Positions 23,404 through 35,995 of a stretch of DNA of 64,000 bases are shown here, one piece after another; the first letter of the stretch is position 1; every line of letters begins with the position of its first letter. The position numbers and the translations under genes were made by a program. Source of the DNA: Datisca glomerata (lineage: Eukaryota; Streptophyta; Magnoliopsida; Cucurbitales; Datiscaceae). The stretch covers positions 558,001-622,000 of the forward strand of contig QANY01008203.1 of assembly GCA_003255025.1 (NCBI GenBank), given 5' to 3'. Under the pieces are notes generated by a model. It had not been told where the DNA came from and made no database searches. It saw nothing but the letters and a program-made list of their open reading frames with translations.

Positions 23404-23836
23404 ACACCCAAAATTAATATCAAACGGGGTCTAATTAAAAAAAAGTTAATATTAGATTCGACATTTTGAAAGTTAATAAATTTTTTTGCCAAAGCGATTA
23501 AGTCTAATTTACATTTTCTGTTTTGGGAAAAAACTAAATAAATAAAAGGGACAACCTCAAACACTTGACTCTAAAGATAGACACAAATTCAATAGCCAAG
23601 TGGCATTAAACAGGTTGATGAGGACCCATATTCCAACTATATTGCACTCACAATCCTCCTTTTCTATCATACACATATTTTCAAAACACATTAAATATTG
23701 ATCGTTGACTTTGTAGAAATAAAAATATATATCCTGACTAATTAGGCAAAGAGTTCTAGACGATACATTGAATTCATATTTATTTTGCCACAAAAAGACA
23801 ATATGCACTGATCATGATATGTAGAGATATTACAAA
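23404..23836. other. AT-rich intergenic DNA
   Basis: No gene, element end or structured repeat recognised. Confidence 0.4.
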
Positions 23837-23841
23837 TTCAT

Positions 23842-24690
23842 TGTTGATGACTATGTTACGTGTCATTTTAATCGTCTGATGAATACAAAGAAGAAACATA
23901 ACATGAAGATATTAGCTTGACACCGATGTGATGTCTAACATAACACACTCTGACGCTTAAGTCAGTGAAGTGAAGAAAATGAACAATGTAGAGAGTTTTA
24001 AATATTTCGAATGTCATACGTTATTGAGAATTATTCGCCTTTATATAGGTAACCCAGCATCCATGTCCGAATACGAAGAGGTTTTCTCATTAACTACGGA
24101 AAATGAAGAATCTTTCATTAATAGAGGAATATGAAAAGATTTCTTATTTATTGAATCCAATAATCAGTTTCACTCTTAATGAAAGCTTTATATCTCTTCT
24201 TCCTTCTTGAGATTATTTTGATCTTGGGATACTACCGTGTGTTATTCAGTATTACCATTTTTAGTCTGGTTGACTAAGTCTGAATTTGGGATTCGACCTT
24301 TCAACCTTTTGTGAATTTAGTCTTGTATAAGGTTCAGCCAAATGATGACGTTATGTAAGATTCGGTCATATTTCGGCCTTGTATAAGGTTCGACCAAATG
24401 ATGACCTTATGTAGGATTCAATCATATTTCGGCCTTGTATGAGGTTCGGCCAAATGATGACCTTATGTAAGATTCGATCATATTTCAGTTTTATATGAGG
24501 TTTGGCCAAATGATGACCTTATATAAGATTCGGTCATATTTTGTCTTTGTATGAGGCTCGTCCAAATGATGACCTTATGTAAGATTTGGTCATATTTCGA
24601 TCTTGTATGAGGTTCGGTCAAATTATGACCTTATGTCTCCTCATATGAGGTTCGGTCATATTTTGTCCTTATGTCAATTTATTTTGGGCT
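23842..24690 (-). mobile_element. Solo-type gypsy LTR with U3 repeat array
   Basis: The plus-strand left end TGTTGATG equals that of the solo LTR at 5172. The U5 box, read on the minus strand, is cactgacttaagcgtcagag (about 23948-23966) and parallels the one at 5315. A minus-strand TATA box TATATAAAGG lies at 24039-24049. The U3 part consists largely of an exact-period 56-bp array. No internal domain is attached. The right border is uncertain (24690-24800) and no target duplication was found. Confidence 0.6.
24325..24660. repeat. 56-bp tandem array, six copies, in an LTR U3
   Basis: Units begin at 24325, 24381, 24437, 24493, 24549 and 24605, a constant 56-bp spacing, with a shortened seventh unit from about 24642. 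The conserved core is ggccaaatgatgaccttatg next to gattcggtcatatttc. Tandem repeats in U3 often carry enhancer motifs; that role is inferred here. Confidence 0.88.
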
Positions 24691-24848
24691 TTGTAAATGA
24701 CCTTTATATATGAATTAGACTGAGTGAGCCTTTATGCGTCAGATCCATAATATAATTTATAGACCCTCTATAGTAGGAATTAAAGATAATCCTTCTTAAT
24801 CATGATAGGATGTTAACTATGATAAATAACATGTCTTAAATTAATTAA

Positions 24849-25731
24849 ACTAGCCATGTACTATGTACGTTGCATTTGATATAATAGTTTAATATATATA
24901 ATATTTTTGTGTTGAATGGTTTAATACTATCTAGTAGGTGAAAGTATTAAACTGGTGATAAACTACCAAAATTCGATTTTATTTCTGTGTTAAAATACGT
25001 GCAAATGAGGACAAAAATAAAATTATATTTTCTTTTGTAAGAAGATGAAAATGTTGAGAGATAAAAAAATCAAAATTAACAAATTAATAAATGCATAACT
25101 TAACAAATGTACTAATTAATAAAAATTAATAATTAATATATTAAAAAGAAAAATTAAAATATTTTTTTAATTTTATTAAGTGAACCTAATAAATATGTAT
25201 ATAAGTATATGTATCAATCAATAACTGTTGAACTTATCAAATAATAAATGGTAACGTTTGAATAGTAAACAACTCAGATTAAATCATCTATAAATTTTTT
25301 TCTCATGTGACTTTTAATGTATTACTATTCAAGACGTATCTCATAGATATGTGTAATTCTTAACATATAATATATTATCTATATTTATTAAACTTGTTTA
25401 ATAATTTTAACCTACTCATTTTACAACTTACTATTAGTGACACGTCAATCTTTTCTAAAGTTAGTCTAGCTATTCAAACCAAAATTGTAAATATTCAATT
25501 AAAATTTTTAAAATTAAAGCTTCTAGTCTAAATGTGTAATAAAAATAATATAAAATTAATTTAGATAACTTATTGAGAGTAATTAATTAATAGTATTGTG
25601 GATGTTTATGAGAAATAAATACTTAAAATTTATTATTGAGTAAATATCTTGATGATCTTTTAAAAAAAAATTTAAGATTCATGATTAGGTAAAATGATTC
25701 TCATTGTCTTATATCTTTTAATAGATTATAG
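24849..25731 (-). mobile_element. Helitron-like element, reverse strand
   Basis: On the minus strand the 3' end reads GTACATAGTAC (a palindrome), ATGG and then CTAGT at 24849-24853. About 880 bp away the 5' part reads CTATAATCTATTAAAAGATA...GAGAATCATTTTA, which parallels the first 50 bp of the element at 26231. The leading TC is altered. No coding content. Confidence 0.42.
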
Positions 25732-26230
25732 TTATTAGTCACTTGCACGTTATTCGTAATTCTCTAGCCATATCTCTCTAGTTTATCTTAAGGTGGTTTA
25801 TTTGTTTTTTTTTTTCTATTTTAATTACTTGTATGAGTTTTATTAAAATTGAAGAATCGACAACTGATATGAAAGTTTAGCTTGTAGATCATTGATGTGC
25901 ATTATCTATGTTTCTACTAATTTGACAAGTCAATTCAGGTGAAGGATTTGTTTAAAGGAGCCAAAGAGTTATCTTCTCATAGATTATAGTTTTCTTCCAT
26001 GTTAATTCGGCTACTATGGTTGAATTGTTGTCGAATATATTGTATGTTTCATAATCTTATCATTCATATCTATATTGATATTTTTGTATTCAAGTTTTAA
26101 TTAATAAAAGTTTTTATTTCTCTAAAACATAATAATATTAGTCAGTTTTTTACATATTGATAACTACACGCACTCATACAAATATGACGGAATGGAAAGA
26201 GATCATAAGACTAATGATAATATATCTATA
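25732..26230. other. Intergenic DNA
   Basis: AT-rich, no gene or repeat recognised. Confidence 0.4.
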
Positions 26231-26972
26231 TCTATAATATATTAAAAGTGACGAGCAAATGAAAATCATTTTTAGATAATATCATCCACTTATGATTTTT
26301 AAATGCCTAAAATGACATTTTTATATTCCATATGATAATTGAGCATCAGTTTATCAATTATACATTTAATATTGTGATATCAAAGAATAATTAATTATGA
26401 ATTACGTACTAATAGTATCAGTACTTCTTAAAAGTAGATTTATGAACAATGCCAACTACACATTTTTTTATAAGTAGATTATTAAATTTCATGAACATAT
26501 CCTTGGAACCAAAAAAATATCAGTGAAGTTTTCGATTTTCAAATCCCTATGACCAACAAAAATAAAACATGTGCTACGAAAGGATGCTCATTAATAAAAT
26601 GGTGAAAACTTCATTATATTTTTTGTGATTCTACGTTGCATCGACATTATTAAAATAAATAATTTTTAATTGTTCATAATATAAAGTAGTGGAGGTACAA
26701 AGATAATAAATTTTCATATATTTATCTCATATTTATATTAATTAATCAACTCATTGAATAAGATGATAACATAAATTTTAGTTAAAATTGATTCACCAAT
26801 TGAAAGTTAAATATATGTGTTCATAATTTTAATAAAGTATGTACATAAAATTTAATGCTAGATTTTTCTTTTTTTATTTGCTTGGAAGGACTATGACCCT
26901 AAATGTGTGAGTAAAAGAACTAAATTATTTAATGGTCTCGATTACATGCACAACACGTAATATTTTACTAGT
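26231..26972 (+). mobile_element. Helitron-like non-autonomous element
   Basis: Starts TCTATAATATATTAAAAGTG and ends with a hairpin-capable stretch attacatgcacaacacgtaat, then TTTTA and CTAGT (26968-26972) before a T. About 742 bp, non-coding. Plant Helitrons start TC, end in a short hairpin plus CTRR, and insert between A and T; the ends fit. Confidence 0.5.
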
Positions 26973-27757
26973 TATCTAAAAAAGCCTTTATTAGACAGTT
27001 TAACTTGTTGAACTCATGTAATAATGCTCAACCTTTTTATTTTTGTTTATCTTCTGTGGTCTAAAATGAGTAGTTTTATTATCACTTAATTTAAGATTTG
27101 TGGAGTAAAAAATATATTAGGAGTTATAACCCATTTGACAAGCCAATTACAACTCTTTAAGAATATTAATTAATAATACATTAAAAAGTGCTAACCTTTT
27201 AAGTAAATAAATTACGAAGTTTCAAGTTCAATGCCGTCCCATTAACATTTAAGAATACTGGCTTAAGTGGGTGCAAGGTTTTCTATTAAACATTACTGCT
27301 TTTGCTTATAGGGAACAGCTGATATATCATAAGACAATGTTTTAATATCATATTTTAGTTCATGCTTAATAAAAAATTAAATTTAGGTAGATAACATGTT
27401 ACTTTTAATCGTTAGTAATCCAAAAAGAAATTGATTATTTAATTTTGCAGCATGGGAAAAAGTAAAGCCTGTATATGACTTGACTATTGGTTTAGATGAA
27501 TTGGTGGAGCACTAAGATTGTTAAGACTAAAGGTGGTTTGGTTGATACTCAAGTAATGAATAATATTGAATGAAAATGTTATTGGAAATTGAAAAACAAA
27601 GTATAAATGAATGGAGGATGGATGATGTATAGAGAGAATGGAAGAGTAATGTGATTCAAAAAATGGAAGAATGAGTTCATGTGCTCATAAAGAATTATCT
27701 AATTTTCAAGCAAAAGTAATTAGTAGCTAATTAAACACAAGAATAAATTTATATATA
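26973..27757. other. Intergenic DNA with MITE-like text
   Basis: No gene. The phrase ggtggtttggttgatactca at 27534 resembles a MITE end, but no partner could be placed. Confidence 0.35.
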
Positions 27758-28382
27758 TCTCTACTATATTAAAAAGAACTTAAGAGAGATAAACTTTTGA
27801 TTTCTCCTTTATACTTTTTAAGACTCATTAAATATAGTATAGATAATTTTTTTTGTTATTTAAGTCATTTAAACTCTATTAACGAATTATTCTTTTATTA
27901 ATACTTATAAAATTTCATGTTTTATATAATTATGTTATTAGAAATGTGTCTATCTGTAATTTTTTATCTTGTTGTTTAGTTTTTATTTTATAATAAATGC
28001 AATAATTTTTAATGCTCATTACCCGTAATAAAATAGTTTGCCAGATGTAATTTTATCTTCTCAAATAATTCTAAGTTTTTTTTATCTCATCTTATGATCT
28101 TAAATTTGTTAGAATTGTGCGTTCTTTAATTTAAAATTTATTGTAGATAATTTATCATCTCGAGATTATGCACGTCTTATTCAAGTTTCCTTCTATTTGC
28201 AATAACTATATTGTGAATATATCACCTCCAGATTATGCATCATATGTTTGAATTTCCTTTAATCTGCAATTGTTTAACGGTAAATGTGAGAAAATTATCA
28301 TTTTTATTTTAGATCTAAAACTTATTGTATAAGTTTTTTTAAAACTCTCAAATATGTGGCAAACACATGTTTTTCTACTAGT
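27758..28382 (+). mobile_element. Helitron-like non-autonomous element
   Basis: Starts TCTCTACTATATTAAAAAGA and ends with the hairpin ATGTG-gcaaa-CACAT (28354-28368), then tttttcta and CTAGT (28378-28382). About 625 bp, no coding. This is the cleanest Helitron end pair in the window, and its start resembles that of the element at 58366. Confidence 0.58.
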
Positions 28383-29747
28383 GTTATATTAAATGTGGCT
28401 TAAATATGATAAACTTTTTATTTTCATTTTTACCCTTTATACCTCACTATAATATATTACAAATTAGATATTTCACCTACTTTTTCTTTTACTTCATTTA
28501 CATAATAGATTTTTAAAATAGTTTGTAAATTAATTTTTTTATAATATTGCATTATTGGGAACATGAATGTTTGTAAATATTAATTTTGAGATATTTTTTA
28601 TACAAGAACTACTTATTTTTAATAATAATACGTTAGTAATTGTAAAATTTATATTATATAATATTTATGTTATTAGCAACATAAAAATTTATATAAAAGT
28701 ATTTAGAGAAATCCATTAATATCTTTTTAAGAATCTCTTAGTTATACAATCATTTCTTAGTATTGTGATGAATAAAATAAAATAAAATTATTTTCATTAA
28801 TATTTAAAAATAATGTTATAAAGTATAATAAAAAGCATTCAATTTTTAATGTAACGCTTATGATTTTGCCTGCACAATGTTGAAGTAGTAAAACTTCAAT
28901 ATATATATAATATCTAAAATTTATTTTCTTATATTTCTAATGAGTCACTACATAATTAGTATTATATAATTTGTAATGCACATTATTTGGTGATAGTCTA
29001 CTGTTATTTAATCAGTTAGTGTGATTGGTACGTTATTTAATTCAAGATTCAATATAAATTTAATTTATAAATATTAAAAATTAGTATATTATCTCTCATT
29101 TTATAATAAAGAAAAGAAATAAATATGCTTAAGGTTTTTTATGTAGTTCATGAATCAATAAAAAAATTAGATTTATTACGTGGAACGCACTTAAAATTCT
29201 ACTAGCATTATAAGAAATTCCTTATTGTATTTCCATTACATTACACTAAATTTAGTGAAGCACCTAATTGTACTATCTTTTACAAGGATTAGGATTGTCT
29301 GTCATTGAGTCCAACGACAGGCATGATTGTTGGTCAATCCTGGACCATCCAATCATGTTTGAACGGTCTAGATATTGTCAAAGTGTCAAGAGAAAAAAGA
29401 CAAAAAAAACAAAAATTTCACTTATATTTTTACTTTTTAACATTCATCCCGACTGTTCAGATCTATTTGGATGGTTGAGATTAAACTTTCCCTTTCCAAC
29501 TACAGAGAATTCTAATCCCTTTTACAATTATGTTCTTATATAAGATTTTGGGTCAATTATGTATTAGTACTTAAATGTCTTTTTACAATTAACCCCGTTT
29601 TACGAGTCCGCTAGTTTTGGAGCTTTTTTTTATCAAAAGATTGAAAAAGACTTGATGAACCTATTCAAAACTTAATTTAGCTGACATGGACATGTCAAGT
29701 TTAGTACATAATTAGAAACTTAATTGGCAGATAAGCTTATATGTGTA
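28383..29747. other. AT-rich intergenic DNA
   Basis: No recognised gene. A more GC-balanced patch at 29290-29370 (ccaacgacaggcatgattgt and on) falls in a 91-codon frame without a family signature and is not called. Confidence 0.4.
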
Positions 29748-30109
29748 CAGGGCAGCTCAACCCCTAGGTATTGACGGCCGGCAATGGCTTAGGACCCCTA
29801 AATAGCCAAGAGCCTTACTATATTTGTGGATTTCTCTATTTTCTTTTTACAATGAATGACTTCAAAAATATCAGATATATAAATATATTAGTGCATATTT
29901 ATATTAAACTTGTGTTAAAAACTTAAGATTATCTTTCTCTCTTGACCTTGAGAAACTTTGAGATAGAATTCATTTTAGATATAGTAATTTATGTTAATGT
30001 GAAAATATACCATGCTCGTGTTATTAAAAAATGTAAACAAAGTTTAATTAGTTATAGAGGGTTTGCCTGAATTTTTTGCCTTAGGCCTTTAGTTTTCCTT
30101 AACCCCCTG
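29748..30109. mobile_element. Short non-autonomous hAT-like element
   Basis: The left end CAGGGCAGCTCAACCCCTAG, with GC-rich text to about 29815, and the right end gccttaggcctttag...aaccccctg have the form of the ZMYM-type hAT ends seen at 581 and 11187. The inner 250 bp are AT-rich and non-coding. The flanking 8-mers do not match, so the pairing is provisional. Confidence 0.35.
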
Positions 30110-31416
30110 TGGTTGATTAAGTAAGGAAACACATGCTAATATTTTGTTTGCATAAAGAAGCCAAAACGAGTAAAATTGCATAAAAACTGACATAATTGCA
30201 AAATTTAAAGTATAAAATGAACATGTGGTTGCATAACAGTCAAATTATATAAGTATTATTTTTTTTTATAATTAGTGTAATAAAGGTTATGGAAAAAATT
30301 ATTATCTACAACAAAAGTTAGATAAATAATTAACAGAATTTTTTGCAGAGTCACAAACCACAGATTTTGATTACTAAAAACTGGTGATTTTTAAGCACAC
30401 TCCACTTGATCTAAGTTAGTGGTATGCCGCCATACCAACATATACTAATGAAGGTTTAGTCGACAATTTCTCTTGGATAAATTTTTTAAAGGATTTTCAA
30501 CAACAAAACCTACTGCACGCCTACTCACTGACTATTATTTTTATAATCAACAACTTAAAAAAATTATTATAAATATGCACAAAACCAGTTTCCACTACAG
30601 AGAAGAAAGAGGGAGTTTCAGAAGTATTAATTAAGTTCACATGGACTTGCCCCAAGGATCAGGCTATGGTGGTTTCGAGGTTTATCTCTCAGATCATGTG
30701 TGTTATAAACTAATGAGGAATTCCAACTTTAATAGCTTTTAAAATTGCATTAATTGAGGACCAAAAACAACACTTTCTTCTCATGTTTCTCTTGATTTAC
30801 TGTTGTAGGTTGATGATAATTAGAATATGCTAATCAGAATGGAAAAGGTTTAACAAAAATATTTAAGAATTAGGATGAACAAAATAATAATATTTAAGTC
30901 TTGCATAAGTTGCTGAATCACAGAGAGAAATTAATCAGTAGGTTTAGATCAAGATGATAATATATTTTTAATTCAAAAATCATTGACGTGGCAATGACTC
31001 ATTCTTGTACTTGGAATATTACTCTTCATTCATTGTCAAATTCACACGTCTTGTTTGCAAAAAAAAAAAAATTACACGTCTTATTTTTTTTGTGCGTTGG
31101 TGAGTGTTCGAATCAGTTAATCCGCATCTCGACTTTCAAAGGAGTCGTGAACTCAGCTTTCCGAAATTTTCCTACAGTAGTGAGGATAAGTCGCTTACTT
31201 TAACATCACGTGCACTGATGTCAAAGAATCATTTGTCTCTAAAATTCAAATGATTCTAGTAAACTTAAAAATTCAAGGCTTTCACCCATTAGGCTCTTGG
31301 GATTGAAATCCCATATTATCTAGAGTGAGAAGAAATTCCAAATCAACAACAATATCAGATGTTAAGAATTGAATCACAACTATTGAAATGACACGATATA
31401 ATAGTTTACTTCAATC
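30110..31416. other. Intergenic DNA
   Basis: No gene recognised. A run of eleven A lies near 31060 and the region is otherwise AT-rich without structure. Confidence 0.4.
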
Positions 31417-31745
31417 GTCATTGTACTTGTAAAAGCTTCCTTAGAACAAGAGAACATTTCTCGTTAAGGAAGGAGGCATTCAAAAGTCCGACCACTATAT
31501 CATAGGCCTTCCGGGCAGGTTCGGATCACTTACAATACACGGCTCTACGAAGGAAGGGCTTGGTGGACGGCTATGGATGAGTAGGCTTCCCCTTTCGATT
31601 CACGGAATGTGATTTGGGTACTAGATAGAAAAGGTTGGGAGTCAAAGCTTGACTTTACTAAGAAAATAAGGCTCGCGCAGGGCGAGTGGAGAAAAAAGCC
31701 GTTGATGGATCGATTTCTGTAGGTGGGTCTCAACTCGGATTGAGA
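31417..31745. other. Organelle-like (probably mitochondrial) insertion
   Basis: A ~330-bp island with much higher GC than both flanks. Its style (cttccgggcaggttcggatc, gctcgcgcagggcgagtgga, cccctttcgattcacggaat) matches plant mitochondrial intergenic DNA as I know it. It abuts the target site of the copia element at 31772. An 86-codon reverse frame spans it but has no recognisable family. The identification is from memory of sequence style and needs a database comparison. Confidence 0.4.
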
Positions 31746-31771
31746 CATTAAAATATACTTGAGGTTGTCTT

Positions 31772-34132
31772 TGTTAGTTTTAAAATCCTTATTGATATAA
31801 ACCATATCTCAAAACCTCAATAAGGCATGTTGAATACACCAAGAATCAAATAATTAATTGAGTAGAAGCATACCTTAATCATGTTGGAATTATATCCATA
31901 AAGTAAGGTACAATAACTATTTATGATTAGTTATTTCTCTGACATTTTGTATTACTGAATTTGATGAATGAATGGAAGTTTTTTTCTATTAATTAAAGTA
32001 TGTTTATTATTTACTCAAGTCCTGGAATTATTGTCAACGTAAAAAGAGTAAAGATAAAGAGGTCTTCCAGACAAGCTCTTCTAAAATAGTTTAGAATGTT
32101 ACTCACAGTCTTAGGATCGATTGGACAATCGAATCCGATTACGACTGTTAGGTTGAACCAAATGATGCCGGTCTTGGGGCATGAGAGTGGAGACTTTAAT
32201 GGTTGACCTAGACATGTTGTGAAACATGTTGGATAGACCAGTAATAAATTAGTTTAGAGCAAATTCGTTTATCTAGCTCTAACTCTAATTGTTACACCTT
32301 AAGTATATTTTAGTAATTACCTTAATCCTGAGATAAATACAAAACTTGACGTAATAATTTATGATCTTTGATAAGCCAAGGAGTGGGTTCGAATTGCTAG
32401 ACAATACATCGACCGTATGATTAAACTATGTTGGAGTTGCATAATTCACATATATGAAAATTCATGATGAGATTGCAAATGCAACAATATCACCCCATGC
32501 TTTATTGATGAGTGTGCAAATAAATTAACTTGGCTGAGTATTCGATGAAATGAATCATTGAATAAAACATGGTAAATTGTACGAGACAATTCAATGTTAT
32601 GTCTTCTTATTCACAATTAATAAAAGAGTTAAGGAAATAATAACTAGATGGGTAAAATGGTAATTTTACATTCATCTCTTGTTACTCCTATTCACGAAGG
32701 GTAATATGTTGAAATATTATGTGGACTGTGAAATAAAAGTGTTTAATTGCACCAATAGAAAATCTAGCGCGGATGAACCGAGAGTTGATTTGACATCAGA
32801 CATATAGAGAAGTCATACGATATCAGCATTAAATAAGTTGGGAATTATGGAGATAAATTCGTCGAGTATTTGAGTCCTATAATTTTATTCATGTGGGTTC
32901 ATTCGGTCTCAGGAGTAGCTTATAAAGACAAGAATTAAAAATAACATCAATTAGACTAAAAATGTATGTGTTGGATCAAAGTACACTTCTCAAACCCATA
33001 TATGATGGGTATCATCACTAAAGTAGTGAAAAGTAAAATTAATGTTCAAATTAATTAATTTATTATTTTCTAATTATTAGATAATTAGAGAATAAAAGAA
33101 ATTAATTAATTGATAGAAATCAATTTAATTTATCAATTATGATTGATGTATTTGAACACAATATTGACTCTAAAGAGATGTGTAATTTTTGGCAATAGCA
33201 AAGTAAAAGGGATTATTTACAGATACTTACAATATAGGGATATATGTGCTGTAATTATTATATAAGGGATGACAATAGGGTTGCATGCTTAACCTTAAGC
33301 ACAATGTGTAATTACACAGAGCAGAGAAAAGAGATTCTCTCCCCTCCCTAACTGTTGCCACCGAAAATCAAGAGGGAGAAAGAAAAATTCAATTTTTCTT
33401 CTCCAGTTATTTTGAGAATCCACACTCAATTTCAGATCAATATCTGATTGAGATATACTTATAAATCCTACGAGTGGTTGTTGGTGTGAAGACTTATTCG
33501 AGTTCTATGAAAAACGAATAACATGAGACAATCAATTGGATTCCACCAAGATAGAAAATCTCTGATACAAGAAAGGTATAATATTATTTCTACATCTTCT
33601 AAATACGTCGATCAATATATGCATGATCATAAGAGGTTTTATATTTAATATATTAAATGGTTTATGACAATTTTTTTTCAGCCCACGAACCGTTTGTGGT
33701 TCATTAATTTTTCTTCAGATTTTAAAACCTGATACAACAAATCCATGACGATATATCGATGTTTATAGTCAAGTGGTTGGCCTTCCAGATCTACACGATT
33801 CTCTATCAGATAGACCCTTTTGATTAAGTCTTTATTTCTCCAAACGATGGGATATTTGTAGAATAAAATGGTTTCTTATATCGTGTGACCTGAGGACCAT
33901 AACCGCTTATATGGAGATAACATATCTGTTATCTTTTAAAATTTCTATTTTAGCTAAATAAAAGTTATCCTAAGGTCTCTACACACTAAAAGGTCCACAT
34001 CCTATCACATACATTAAAACTCGAAATACTAAAACCTTAGTTGATCACTTTTAATTGGATTTAACTTTATTTCACAGTCTGCAACACATAATTATTTATA
34101 TATAAGTTCAATGTTAGATTAAAGATCCCACA
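31772..34132 (-). repeat. 3' LTR of the reverse copia element, interrupted
   Basis: LTR text matches 45052-45552 in two pieces, 31772-31881 and about 33740-34132. Landmarks such as accaagaatcaaata and ccttccagatctacacgatt occur in the same order in the other LTR. The purine tract (minus strand caggtggtagat) lies just beyond 34132. Confidence 0.88.
31882..33739 (+). mobile_element. 1.86-kb solo LTR, Angela/BARE-like
   Basis: Begins TGTTGGAATTATAT and ends CCTGATACAACA. The flanks AATCA (31877-31881) and AATCC (33740-33744) form a 5-bp target duplication with one change. Removing it restores continuity with the sister LTR. The start and long length resemble Angela/BARE-type copia LTRs. A CT-rich segment at 33330-33420 fits the transcribed leader region. 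No internal domain is present. Confidence 0.78.
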
Positions 34133-34466
34133 ATCTACCACCTGAACTATATGTGAAACCTTATAATTATGTTTTGTAAAAATAATTGAACGCGTTTAAC
34201 TTGCTATCATTACTATAATGTATCTATAACTAATATCATCCATCAATCGTACATATATAGGATCAGAGCAGCCTTCGTTACATCAATCATAATTTAATCC
34301 ATCAATGGCCATGTATATCAATGCAACTGAATGGCATGGATTATGATGTGGATGTGTAGCATAAAAATTTCATGTAATGTGATCTTAACATGTCTATTTT
34401 CAACTGGTACTCCTTAAACCTTAGTATGATCAAACTATACTTGAATCAGAGTGTGAATAAACCAAA

Positions 34467-35990
34467 TCATTTTATGTATGCAGAAAATAACCATAAAATA
34501 TCCATAACCGTTGAGTTTGTTCTGATATACTCTATAGACAACTGTCCACTCTGAACACTTTCCTTAACAACCAGGAACTTGATGTATATGTACTTTGACT
34601 TTGTCGAGCTCCTGTTGTTATTAGAATAAAGTACTGTTGATTTATTGTCACAAAATAACTTTAGTGATATCTCAATATTGTCCACTATGTGCAGCCTCGT
34701 GATAAAATTTCATAACCATATTATGTGATTAGACGCCACATAACATGCTATGAACTCTAGTGTCATGGTAGAAGAGGCTATAAGAGACTGTTTAGCACTC
34801 TTTCAGAAGACAACACCTCCAGCAAGCAGAAAAATATAGCCTGACATAGATTCCATACTATTTTGGCATCCAGCAAGATTGGAGTAAGTATATCCAACGA
34901 TCTCAATCTGATCCAACCTCTGACACGAGAGCATGTAGTCTTTTTTTCTATGTAAATACCGCAAGACCCATTTAGCTGCTTTTCAATGGTCTATGCCTGG
35001 ATTGTTTAAGTATCTGCCTATAATGTCAGTCATGTACGTAATATCTGGACGTGTACAAATCTAAGCATACATTAGACTCCCTAGTATCGATGCATAGAGA
35101 ATCTTCTGCATTTCATTTTCCTTAAAATCATTCTAAGGGCACTAATTGAGACCAAACTTGTTTCCCTTAGCTATAAGGGTATCACCTGGTTTACAGTCTT
35201 GCATGACATATCTTTTAAGGACCTTTTCGATATAGTTCTTTTGTAATAATCCAAGAATACCCTGAGAACGATCTAGATATATCTGTATCCCTAATACAAA
35301 ATAGGTTTCACCAAGATCTTTCATCTCAAAATTCTTATCTAGAAATATCTTAGTGTCGTACAATAAGCCTATACGTTGCTGGCAAGTAAGATGTCATCTA
35401 CATATAAAATCAAAAAAATATGTTTGCTCCCACATAACTTATGGTATATATAATCTCGACTAAATTCATCTCAAAATCAAAAGAGATGTTCACCTGATGA
35501 AATTTAAAATACCATGCTCGATATGTCTGTTTGAGTCCATAGATGGATTTCTTAATTTGTCTACAAACCCTATTCTTTGGATATCCTGACACAGTTTTCT
35601 GGTTGCACTATATAGATCATTTCTTCAATGTCATCATTGAAAACCGCCGTCTTTACATCCATCTGATGTAGCTCAAAATTGAAATGTACCAGTAATGTTA
35701 TTATAATCCTAAAGAGTCTTTCATATAAATAGGAGAGAAATCCCTTTATAGCCGATACCTTCTTTCTGTGTAAAGACTTTTATGATAATATGAGCCTTGT
35801 ATCTTTCTACATTACCTTTCGAATCCCTCTTGGTCTTAAAAATCCACTTGCAACCAATGGGTTTCGTACCTTCTGTAATGGGACAAGATCACATATGTCA
35901 TTGTTCTTCATGGACTTAATCTCCTCATCCATGGTATCTGTAGATACCTTATTTTGTCTGGTCCAATACTTTAAAAATACAAAATTGATT
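34467..35990 (-). pseudogene. Copia reverse transcriptase-RNase H fossil
   Basis: Several frames together read as the C-terminal half of pol. The stretch IKSMKNND near 35900 begins RT; ELHQMDVKTA appears near 35660, SIYGLKQ near 35550, the active-site YVDD at 35393-35404, FEMKDLGETYFVLGIQIY near 35310 and LLQKNYIEKVLKRY near 35235. RNase H follows: KLFCDNKSTVLYSNNNRSST (about 34640) and VVKESVQSGQLSIEYI. The YVDD polymerase motif survives, but many stops and shifts separate the pieces. Confidence 0.87.
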
Positions 35991-35995
35991 TTTTT

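Noticed and set aside
29268..29543. 91-codon ORF in a GC-balanced patch
   Set aside because: No motif, no splice context, lysine/threonine homopolymer in the middle; not supported as a gene.
31545..31805. 86-codon reverse ORF across the organelle-like island
   Set aside because: It runs from the island into the copia LTR, so it is formed by the junction and is not a gene.
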